This document shows positions 14,040-25,946 of a stretch of DNA of 64,000 nucleotides, one piece after another. The stretch covers positions 620,001 through 684,000 of the forward strand of contig JAOVFP010000020.1 of NCBI GenBank assembly GCA_025738555.1. The letters are read 5' to 3'. The first letter of the stretch is position 1; each line of letters opens with the position of its first letter. The position numbers and the translations under genes were made by a program. Source of the DNA: Cyathus striatus (Eukaryota; Basidiomycota; Agaricomycetes; Agaricales; Nidulariaceae). The notes under the pieces are model-generated. The model worked only from the letters and a program-made list of their open reading frames with translations. It did no database searches and was not told where the DNA came from.

Positions 14040-14786
14040 TTACTGAGGCTCCTTGAAAGCTTTATGAAGAACAAAACGTCGCTCTTGATGTTCCGAGACG
14101 GCACCTAAAATCTTCGTTGACCAGGGAGAAATAAGAGATGCCTGGAACTCTGGCGCGTCCATGTATGAATCATTATCCCACTCGTGAATAGCAACGTAGT
14201 TGTGTATAATAGTGGCTGGTTTGTTATTTCCCAGTTCAATAGCATTAACTAGCCTATAACGGCGGCATGTGCACCACCCCGGTACACGCGCGATTTCATC
14301 CAGGTGACTTTCCTCATACCATTTGTTAAATTCCTGATCAAGGCCTACAGGGACCACCGTGGTGGCTACGAGAACATATTTTGCTGGAGTGTCTGGCTTG
14401 TTGGCTGGATGTGTGCGTGTGGAGAGAAGGGTGTATATTCGACGATTAAGCATAGATAAACGCGGTATAAGGGTCTTCTCCCTATCTGACGCCTTTCCCA
14501 TGAGGGCTTTGTATGGTTCACTAGAGGCAATCTCTGGTGACTCCATGTCGTAGACAGCCAGCCACTGCGGCGACTGGGAGTCAGAGGCCTTGTACCTGGT
14601 GGCAGAGAAAAAACCAGGGACGGTGAGACGAGCAGGGGCGTGCTCGTTGTCGTACCAATCTGAAGATGGCAGGGTGAGATTGGGGAAGCGGGGAGTAGAA
14701 GGGAAGGAGGACAAACCATTGAATTCGTCTTCTGTGACTTGAGGGCCGCATTCACCGTAGACGAAGAGTAGGCCGTTGCTGGACAT
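14040..14786 (-). CDS. EthD-like / dimeric alpha-beta-barrel domain protein
   Basis: Intronless 248-residue protein, unusual among its intron-rich neighbours. It contains two related half-domains: SSDWYDNEHAPARLTVPGFF with ATRYKA (residues about 40-68), and FNKWYEESHLDEIARVPGW with CRRYRL (about 157-185). The W-Y-[ND/EE]-x-H-x(3-4)-R-x-x-PG-[FW] pattern is the EthD/dimeric alpha-beta-barrel signature, so this is probably a fused tandem barrel. Substrate and pathway are unknown; relatives occur beside polyketide or aromatic catabolic enzymes, but no such neighbours are here. It converges on ribokinase (143 bp gap) and diverges from the MAP kinase. Confidence 0.7.
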   Translation of the reverse strand: MSSNGLLFVYGECGPQVTEDEFNGLSSFPSTPRFPNLTLPSSDWYDNEHAPARLTVPGFFSATRYKASDSQSPQWLAVYDMESPEIASSEPYKALMGKASDREKTLIPRLSMLNRRIYTLLSTRTHPANKPDTPAKYVLVATTVVPVGLDQEFNKWYEESHLDEIARVPGWCTCRRYRLVNAIELGNNKPATIIHNYVAIHEWDNDSYMDAPEFQASLISPWSTKILGAVSEHQERRFVLHKAFKEPQ

Positions 14787-15074
14787 GGCGACGTGGAAAG
14801 AAGAGATAGGATGGGGATGAGAGAGTTATGGTATACTTAGTATAACTTATAAGTATAAGTTATATATATCCTCATAGTCAAAGTGCGCAGTGGAAGTAAG
14901 TACGATAAGTAGGATCGGTGTTTGCCGACGCGTCTATTGTTTCATGGATCAGTGGCTCTTCCCCTCATCTGCTCTGTCCTCCCTCGCTTTCGCTTTCTTT
15001 CTCTTTGTCGTCCCAATCCCTTCGTATACCTCCTCATACCTCTCTTCTCTTTCTATACACATCGGTCTACCGCC
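14787..15074. promoter_or_regulatory. Divergent promoter between EthD-like gene and MAP kinase
   Basis: The 288 bp between the two start codons contain an AT-rich stretch (TATACTTAGTATAACTTATAAGTATAAG, imperfect palindrome around 14830-14865) and a pyrimidine-rich tract from about 14955 to 15060 just before the kinase start. Both genes are presumably driven from here; no specific factor site is claimed. Confidence 0.45.
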
Positions 15075-16678
<1,604 letters not shown>

Positions 16679-16909
16679 GATAGCGGGATGAAGAGGGTGG
16701 TTTGGAATAGAGCTATACGAATACTGAATGATAAGACGATAATTAATACTATCTAAGCAGCTGTATAATGGTTAACGTATGTGTAATTGGAACTTAATTA
16801 ATTCGCAGTGTTAAGTCGAGGAGAGATTGCCAAACAAGAGGCTAATTTTAAATCAAACTCAGCGGACGCCGGACACAGCCGCTTCCATATACACTGAAAA
16901 TTGCTGACG

Positions 16910-19253
16910 ATGCGCACAAGGAAGCGTTTATCAACAATGAGCCTTCTGCGCCAGAACAGCCCGTACATCTTCCTCCTTTGTGTCTTCGTTGCGTTTATGA
17001 AGGCAGGCTTTTATGTACAACATGAAAACTCACAAGCCATTCATCTCCAGTCATCGTCCCCTCCCTTTTCCACCAATCAGCTACCCTTTGCTTCCAGACA
17101 GAAATCGAGCATTAAAGGATCTCATCCAATTCCTCGCTTGATGGACGATGCTGAAAAGAGATATCGAGAGAAGCTCAAGCGTCAGAGCAAGTCGCTTCGC
17201 GATGCCGCGCTCGAGTACAAGAGGAGGTACAACCGCGACCCGCCAAAGGGTTTTGACGAATGGTGGGTGTTCGCCATGAAGTATGACGTGAAGTTGGTCG
17301 ATGAATATGACGGGCTCATGAAAGACCTTGAGCCCTTTTGGGAGATATCGGGAGAGGAACTAAGGCGGCGAGCCCTTCAAGTATGCCTTATAATGTCTGA
17401 TGCATGGATGATACCCTCACTATTTATAGGTGGGTGAATTACCTTCAATAGATCTCGTTCGCATACGAGATGGGAAAGCCAGCACGATCAACATGGCTCA
17501 TGGCTTCGAGGACTCCGAAGTCAGCGCCAGGGCGCACGGGTTCATTAGCATGATTGGAAAGTTCGTAAATAGGGTGAGTGACGAAATGTGTGGTTAGAGT
17601 TCACGTATTTATGGTGCTTAGCTGCCAGACATGGATTTCCCTATTAATGCGAAGGCAGAAGGCCGTGTCCTTGTTCCGTGGGAGCACAGGATGCGCCCAA
17701 ATATGACAGTTGAGGATTCTTCTGGTATGTATTAGTTTCTGCGTATTTCACTACCGAATGTTGGCAAAACTTGGGATGGGATACGCTAGTGCGCGTATTT
17801 GCGGTCTTAATATCTCGGGTTTGAGGACTTAGTTACTAACGCAGATTTTTCGTAGGTGGGATTCAGTCAGTTCTTGGAGGTCCTTTCCGACCGGATTGGG
17901 GTGATGACGGTAATGTCTGGGAAGCTTGGAGGAGAACATGTGATCCTTCGTCTCCTGCGCGTCAGTTATATTCATCTGTCCGACAACCATTTGCTCCTCA
18001 GATTCAACAGTACCTTCAGCGGCAAAATCAGCCTTCTTTCCCGTTCATCTCGTCCTCTTCGTCTAGTACCAATAATCCTGGCGATGACTTCCAATTTTCG
18101 ACTCGTACATCTCAGGTCGATTTTTGCCACTCTCCCCACGAACACTACTTCCAAGGGCATTTTTTCTCCGACTGGAGAAGCATACCCGCCCTTTATCCCG
18201 TATTTTCTCCAGCTAAAGCGAAAGGTTTCTTGGACATTAGAATTCCGAGTCATTACTATTATGGAAGTACGCAACGCTATACCTATGGTTGGGACCCTAT
18301 AAACTTGGAGCTAAAGTCTGTGGATCCGATGGAAGTTCCATGGGAAGATAAGATTGATAAAGTTTTTTGGAGAGGAGCTGACACTGGAGGAGGAAATCAT
18401 CCACCCGGTTTTCAGGGGTGGTTCCAGCGACACAGGCGAGTGATAATCGGTGCTTTTAGTTAGTGTTGATTATATTTAGTATATTTCCAGATTCCTCCAT
18501 TTTTCGTCGTCGAATTCGAGTGCACCTCGAACTTTGACGTTCGGTGTACCATCTAATCCAGGAACTTACACTTCATTATCATTTTCACAGCGCGAACTTA
18601 ATGAAGATATCATGGATGCGGCATTTGTCAAAGCTACATCTCCTGGAGCGTATCCTGGAGGCTTGGATGCATTAAAACGGAACCACAAATTCGCAGACGC
18701 TGTTCCTCTTGGAAGGCACTGGGCGTATAAGTATCTTATAGACCTTGATGGAATGGGCTATTCTGGACGTTTTATGGCGTTTCTGGCGAGCGATAGTGTG
18801 CCAGTTAAAGCAACAATATATGAAGAATTCTGGGAGGATTGGGTTGAACCTTGGTGCATTTCCATCTGTAATGTCATTAGTAGGTGGCGCTAATGATTAT
18901 ATAGGGTACACTTCATTCCACTATCGGCGTCTTACAAGGAGATTTACAATATCGTTGCGTACTTTTCTGGAGCACCGCTATCTGCAGCTCGAGCGTTTAA
19001 CATAACCGTGTCGCGTGAAGAGTTGCGGCCTATCGAAGCCGATACTCGGTTGCGTCGAATAGCCAGAGCTGGTAAGGAGTGGAAGAAGACAGCAGGAAGG
19101 ACGGTAGATATGGAAGGTGGGTTATACATAACGACCGATTTATCATATTTCGTCAACTGCTTAATCCTTGCCATAGTATATGTTTATAGGCTCTGCTTGG
19201 AATGGGCACGGCTGTGGGCAGATGATCGGAGCCAAATGGGCTTTTTTATTTGA
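16910..19253 (+). CDS. CAP10-like glycosyltransferase (GT90 family)
   Basis: Type II membrane glycosyltransferase of the family containing Cryptococcus Cap10 and xylosyl/glucosyltransferases; expected in the Golgi. The start at 16910 (MRTRKRLSTMSLL) gives a short basic tail and one hydrophobic signal-anchor (YIFLLCVFVAFMKAGFYV, about residues 24-41). A stem then leads to YNRDPPKGFDEWWVFAMK. The catalytic region includes KVFWRGADTGGG near 18370, HKFADAVPLGRHWAYKYLI, DLDGMGYSGRFMAFL and the C-terminal helix YVYRLCLEWARL. Exons are joined by introns at about 17376-17431, 17573-17621, 17725-17854, 18437-18489, 18855-18904 and 19120-19187. No frame damage is seen. Sugar donor and product are not readable. 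Confidence 0.85.
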
Positions 19254-22200
19254 TCATTTTCGGGCAATACTGGATATTGATAGGCTCTTTGGATTCTCTG
19301 GTACATTAACTTTCTATTTAATGATTGTTGGAAGGCTTGGCATAACATAGGTTCCCTTCCATTGCTTTCGTCATGCATGCTGTACATTACTGCTACTACA
19401 CTATATACTTATTTCATAAAATTCAAATGCTTGCCTACACCACTAATGCAATGAAGTATTATAATGATGTGAGGGTGTGATTGTATATGTGAGAGTGGTA
19501 CTGTTGGCTACCCGGAACCTGGACAATCCTCATCTTGTCGCTTTCAAAATTGCTTTCCGCCCAGTTTTTTTATACATATTTGTAGTTAGCTATTATAGTA
19601 ACATAATACTCATGTTTCGTGGTGAGAGCATGTCTAGTTACTGAGAAATGTTGTAACGAGTATGTGATTCTGATCAAGTTGGCTAAATTTAGCATGCAGA
19701 TTCTCACACGCTTTCTCGAAGACGATTGTTCTGCATTTTCCATCCCCATCCTTGTACAACATAATGCTGTGTAGCTATTTTCAAGTGCCCTCTATTCAAT
19801 GGAGCATCTTGTGATGTGACAATTGCTGTATAACTTAGGGTATAATGATAGTTTCCTGTATAGTAGTAGCAGAATAACAATTTAGAGCATATATATGAAA
19901 ATCAATACACCATTTGAACAACATGTCTGAAGAGACAGAGACTTCTGGAAAATGATATATATACATGAATCATCATATAACATGATAAATCGGATTTTTT
20001 GCAATTTTATTTGCAGTGGTATGCATAGATATGATATGCATGACTTATCTCATTCTTTAGGGTCTATTTAAGGAGAATTTTAAGTTACAGACAAAATAAA
20101 GTACATAATTCAATGTAAATAGGATGTATATATGTCTTACATATTGTAGCAAGTACACATGAAAGCTGTTGCTTCAACAGAAACATTATGCAATGACAAT
20201 GAATTATATGAGACTGAAAACAACATACCCATTAGCAACATCAATGACTTTCAAGCTTAGTAATCAGTACTAGCCAAGACCCTGCCAGGGTCATATATGC
20301 ACTGACCAGGTTCTGGGTAACAAAATAGCCAGGAGTCTTCAGAATAAAAATATTCATAGCACATTAAAGAGAACCTCAAAAATTCTGATTCAAAGTGTGA
20401 TAGAATCTATGGTGGATACACAATGCAGCACACACATTTTACACTAGAGTGACCAGGATCTAGATCAGCAGCAGTACCTTGCAAACACTGCATGTGTGGG
20501 TCAGTGTTTCAGTCAGAGATAGTGGAAAAATTCTTATTATATTTCATTTTGTAATACTCTTACAATTTACATATAATATTTCTCCAAGGAGGTCTGAGAA
20601 TTTTGCTGAGCCATATCAGGTTAGGAAGGGGGGCGGTCCAAGGTCCTCTTAATTTTTTTCTTGACTTCACTTAGAATTTTTCTATTTAAGTGTGCATTTG
20701 ATGTTTATTATGGAAAGCTGTATGGAAACTCAGAACACTATGCTCAGAAGCATCAAAATATTTTGTGCTCCAAGTGTTGGCTGCTCAGCAGATCACTCAC
20801 ATCAGGAAACACCCATATTGCTAAATTAGTAGTGCTAGTTGAATTAAGGCTGAGAATAAGCTGGCATAAAGGTAAATTTAGTAAAAATAAGCTTGGTAAG
20901 GTGTTTTAGTTGAATAAGCTGAGGCCCCCCCATTTAATCTGTCAAATAAGGAAACTTTAAGAACAGAATAAGGAGGTCTTGGCTCAAATTTAGGTGATTC
21001 TAGCAAAGTACTCATCCAATTTAAATGCATATCAATTCACATTAGTTGCTCTATAGTTTGAGTCTCACACATATTGAGTACACATAACAAATTATATTAT
21101 ATCAACATAAGCATGACATAAATGTTTGACATTGGCCTATATACTATATATACTATGACTGGGAAATATAGTACTGTTAAAGGACATACAGTCTTACAGG
21201 CAGCGAGCAAGAAGTAAAAAACAAAGTCAGGAACACTACTACTGCATAGAGGAATATAGATGACACAAATCCCATACAAGGGAACAAGGAGTCAGAGACA
21301 AAGCTCTTGGATAGGTAAATGAAGAGCATCTGAGATATACATGTGCTCCCAAAATGACAAGGATGGAGAATGAGGCAGAGGAAAAGACTGGGCACACAGC
21401 AGAGAAGTGAAGATGCTTGGAACGAGCATAACCAAGATGAAAGGGAAGGATGATATGGTGCCAAAAACTCATCTAGAATATCAGGTAGAGGATGAAGGGA
21501 CTAGAAGATGAGGTACAAGAGTGTGTTAATATACTATCAGTGAACATAAGGCCATGCAATGAAGAGTGGAGGGGCATGTGAGTGCAAGGGAGGAAGGGGG
21601 GAAAGGTAATGTTGGAGAATGCCAACCACAAGCTATAGGATCACCAATGATTGGCATATGATAACATTATTATCAATGTATCAAACTTTAGTAAATAGCT
21701 AACTCACTTGTAGATAGACCGACACAAAACATGCACCAGGGAGAGAGCAAGGAGCAAGATATCACTGAGTGTGAGTTGAAGGTTGGAGAGACCAGGAGGA
21801 GATAGGGCATGACAATAGAGAAAGAGAGGTGAATATCCTTCTAGGATATCAGTGCAGTATGAAGGAGGGAGGAGAAGTGAGGTGAGGCAACGAAGTTGGG
21901 GGGAGAAGTAAAGAGGAGATGAAGGGAAAGAAGTTCAACTTGAATTAGCTTGACAATGTGGATTTAGTCACATGAATATTTAATATTATGTCAACTCTCT
22001 AACTGAGACAAACAAATATTTTGATTGGCCAGATACTATTCAGCTGTGTGAAGCATGTTCTGGCTCAAGTAAATCAATGCTGTCATGCTGATAACTTGTA
22101 AATTTAGTACAGACAAACTGCACAGACTTTAATTCTATGGTATATACTTGTTTTTTACTTTCTAATTTTGCTGTATTCTTCAAATGAAATTTATAAACAC

Positions 22201-23559
22201 CTATTTTAAACATTCCTAATCATTGATCATTTACTGCAGTGAAATCTAACTACACATATATAATATTTAGAATGGTCACTGGTGTGGCATAATGCATTAA
22301 GATATTTGTGTGATTGTAACTAGAATTGTGATAGTCTTAGAATATTTACACATTATACACAAGTAATAATTACTTAACATTTAGTTACAATTAAGTGTTG
22401 GTAGTTGACTTAATTGTGTTAACTTGTATCACATTAGTTGTGCATTAGTGAATATAAGCCTTGAATAAGCAGAGATTAGAGAAGGGGCAATCCTTATGAC
22501 ACTAAAAATGCTAATCTAGCAATGTGGGAATTTCCTGATGGCCAGTGCTCAGGTCATGAAATTCAGTAGTGACTTACTAATAGCTAGAGGAGTACAAATG
22601 AAGGCAAATTGGTGATTACATAAGCATGGTCATGAGTGTCATTTCCATTGTGGAAATGGCCCTCATGACCTGAGAGATAGACTGTGCCTTGGCCTTCTTA
22701 TAGTTATATATTGTAAGTAGGTATCTATATATTACCAATGAGTTATGGTTGGGTGGTATGAGGTTAGCAACAAGGATTGAGCTCAGGACTTCTTGAATAG
22801 TGCACATAGTAAATTTAGAACAAGATAATAATAGTACTCCAGATATCAATAGCACATATACTATGTATTTGCCATTGGTACACAAGAGAAAATGGAGCAA
22901 CCTATATTAGTAAGTATAATCAATACTACATAGGCAATGTAAGTAAACAATAATATGACTAAGTAAATAAGGTCTGCTCACCTCAGTTCTCGCAATGAGT
23001 AGTGATGACTGAGGAGAGCAAGACTATTGCTAATCTACTTAAATACCAGCTAAAAATGAAAATTGTAGACTAACTCATATCAAGTCAATGGAATAATATT
23101 GGCAGCACTTTGCCTGCCAAGCTATGTACAGTGCATCAATAGTGCATGGATTGCATAAGCAACCCTCATGCTTCAATAACCTAGGAGCTGATAACTATTA
23201 CTGGAGTACTGGATATATCATCCACATTTAGCCCATCAAGATTGAACCAAGAACAGTACTTATTACAGGTTTCTCAAATGGACATTTATTGAATGCAGAA
23301 CCAGTATCTCCACCACCAAAAAAATTTCCTTCATCTTCCAGCAGTCACTGAACTGGCTTCATTCCTATTAGTAATTTAGTATTCTACCTCTCTGGCACTT
23401 ATTCAAGCTTGTTGAAATGGTCTATCTTTGTTACTACTGGTCTGATACTTGCATATGCTCATTAAAATATATCTACTTCATTCCTATCCCTTTTTTCCTT
23501 ATCTGTGCTCATCTGTGCTCACAAAAATCAACCTACAATTTCATTCCCACTTAGCTGGG
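19254..23559. other. CpG-depleted AT-rich spacer, no gene recognised
   Basis: Over 4 kb without a supportable gene. From about 19,750 CpG almost vanishes, while TG and CA are common. A purine-biased (GA-rich) stretch runs from about 21,480 to 21,920 and reads as meaningless Ser/Leu/Pro open frames on the minus strand. It probably consists of old, deaminated transposon remains, but no protein family can still be recognised. Confidence 0.5.
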
Positions 23560-24075
23560 GTTCTGGACCTCTGCTTTGTTATATAAGTTCTCTCTGTATC
23601 ATCATAGTGCTCTATATTTCATTCTAGAACACTCTGAAACCATAGGATTCTCTGCTTCATTCCAGCACTCTCTGTGTTGTTGTAGAACTCTATTTCACTC
23701 TAGGGCTCTCTGTTTCACTCTAGGACTCTCTTTATCTTTCTGTGTGTCTCTACTTTGTTCTATACTTCATTTTAGTATCCTCCTCTTCATTTAGAGCTCT
23801 ATGCTTTGTTCTTAGGGTTATCTATGTCATTATACAACTCTCTGCACTGTTCTGTGACTCTCTACTTTGTTCTGGACACTCTGCTTTATTCTAGGACTTT
23901 ATGCTTTGTTCTTAGAGCTATTTTTTATGTTCTATAACTCTATGCTTCATTCTAGTGCTCTCTGCAATGCTTTGTGGCTCTTTACTTTGTTTGTCACTCC
24001 TCACTTCACTCTGATACTCCCTACTTCACTTTGGCACTCCCTACTTTGTTCTAGGACTTTTTGAACCATTATGGC
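23560..24075. repeat. Degenerate tandem repeat (CTCTGCTTCATTCTAG-like)
   Basis: About 20-27-bp units of the pattern ACTCTCTRCTTTGTTCTAGG recur some 20 times with many substitutions. The repeat gives spurious open frames rich in Leu, Phe, Ser and Cys. No CpG occurs in it. A similar but distinct array lies at about 35,815-36,225. Confidence 0.65.
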
Positions 24076-24424
24076 CTGAACTATGTGCTTATTTCCATGT
24101 CTCTGTGATTGTCACAGCTATTGTCATTTAAGATTAAGTTAATCTAAGGTGCTAACAGGAATCGACTTTGTTCATGTTACAACACCTGAGTGTCAGGAAA
24201 TATTTAGCAAGGATATTCTTGGAAATTTAATGGGTGATCTTGTACAGCAAAAGCTGTATGAATTGTATGAAACTGGGTATGAAGGGTAATGTACAGCAAA
24301 GGCTGTATGTAATGACAAGTATAATGGGAGGGGTATAATACACACTATAGACTTGGTGCTATGTCTGATGTGTATATTGTATAGATCAATGTTTAACTTG
24401 CTTAAGACTTGACCTACAACTGAA

Positions 24425-24535
24425 GTGTTCTGATTCTGATACTGTACTAAACTGTTACTTTGACTGATACTGTTACTGTGACTGCTTTGATTTCTGTTAC
24501 TGATACTGATACTGTTTCTGACTGTACTTTTACTA
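24425..24535. repeat. Microsatellite-like (CTGATACTGTTA)n
   Basis: Imperfect repeats of hexamers related to CTGATA, CTGTTA and CTGTGA over about 110 bp, inside the CpG-depleted spacer. Confidence 0.6.
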
Positions 24536-24639
24536 ATAAAGAGTACTTATAAAACTAACTGACTACTGACAATAGGGTGAGACTACTGAGGGGTGGGTAG
24601 TTATCTATCTACTGCCAAACTGCCCTCCTTATATACCTT

Positions 24640-25200
24640 TTCCCAACCTGCTTAGTAATCCAATTCCCACTCTACCATTCTACATTGTTCTCCAAAATGA
24701 GTAGTGTGCAAGTGTAGATTTTAGATCTGAAGCTGTACAGGACAATGGTATTTGAGGGTTAGTCAGCAGAGAACAATAGCATATGTTAGAACAATGTGTA
24801 ATGAATTACATTGTTCTAAATAAAGAGCTACATTGTTCTGAGCAAGAACAATAGGAATCTATTTTTATAACAATGGAGTAGTGAACAATAGATACCTTTC
24901 CACCATTGTGTGAACAATGGTGGCGAAAACAATGGAGTCATATATAAATAGTTTCACATTGTCTTCAAACAATGAATGAATAGTACAATGTAGTTCATTT
25001 GTGATGAACAATAGAAGTGAAAACAATGGAGTTGTATATAAATAGTTTTCTCATTGTTTTCAAACAATAGGTGAATAGTACAATGCAGTTCATTTGTGAT
25101 GAACAATAGGAGTGAAAACAATAGAGTTGTATATAAATAGTCTCTCATTGTCTTCAAACAATGGGTGAATAGGACAATGGAAGAGTGCCATATTATCCTT
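24640..25200. repeat. ACAATG/CATTGT-rich region with a ~95-bp tandem triplication
   Basis: Three tandem copies start at 24912, 25006 and 25101 (periods 94 and 95 bp). Each carries GAACAATRG, GAAAACAATRGAGT, TATATAAATAGT and CTCATTGT..TTCAAACAAT. The upstream 24,670-24,900 segment carries many scattered ACATTGTTCT/AGAACAAT inverted pairs that could fold. No coding sense is seen. Confidence 0.7.
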
Positions 25201-25430
25201 TGTTAGTGCATTGTTTGTGCAAGCAATTAATTATTGGTATGTGTATTATGTTTAATGGTGATTTAGAGTTGTTTGTTCATGTAAGGCATTGATTTGTTCA
25301 TGTATGGTATTGGGTATATTTGATTAGTAGTGTGTTGTATCATGTGATTGTATGAGCTATTCAGTCATGTGACATGACTGTGTAATTCCTTTTATTGTGG
25401 TATACAGTGCATTTGCATGCATTATATATA

Positions 25431-25773
25431 TGTGAGATGTACAACCAGGGCAGTGACCTGCAGGACTGAGAGAGACACAATAGGGTCTGAAGTCCAATGT
25501 ACAGTGAGCAAGTGTTAGATTGAAGTAGTATGTGTACAGCTTACCTGAAGTCCAATGTACAGTGAGCAAGTGGGGATTGCCACTGTAGGACCTCAGGATT
25601 ATATACTACTAGCTTATCTACCAAAGTCCGAGGGTCTAAGGGTCCAAGGGTCCAAGGGTCCAACCAAGGTCTAAGGGTCCAACCAAGGTCCCAACCCAGG
25701 TCCAGTACCTAAGTTTACCTAAGTCTACCTAAGGTTCATTAGTCAGCAGAGAAGTGTCAGATCACTTCTAACA
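25431..25773 (-). repeat. LTR-1 copy A (3' LTR of copy 1), 343 bp
   Basis: In sense it starts TGTTAGAAGTGATCTGACAC and ends GTTGTACATCTCACA. The U3 part has variable GGGTCCAA/CCTTGG repeats and three ACCTAAGT-type repeats, then a TATA box (GTATATAATCC). Downstream of TATA lies a perfect-looking 58-nt intron (25487-25544, GTAAGC donor, CTAAC branch, CAG acceptor). Confidence 0.85.
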
Positions 25774-25946
25774 CCCCCCCATGATCTGAACAGTCTCTAA
25801 GTATGTAGTTAAGTAAAAGAAGTAAAAGTGAAAGAATGTGAAAGAAAGTAAATGAATGAATCTAAGGTAAAAGTCCCATGTTCTCTCTACAGAATTCAAC
25901 CTTTGGAATGGTAAGTGGCTTGGTGAGAATGTCAGCTATTTGCTTT

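Noticed and set aside
20280..20296. Palindrome GACCCTGCCAGGGTC
   Set aside because: Isolated short palindrome with no nearby gene or repeat; expected by chance at this scale.
21170..21480. Overlapping minus-strand frames rich in Leu, Ser, Phe, Cys
   Set aside because: Arise from a GA-rich plus strand; no conserved motif and composition explained by base bias.
24912..25180. CRISPR-like spaced repeats
   Set aside because: Eukaryotic context, the 95-bp units are contiguous tandem copies without spacers.
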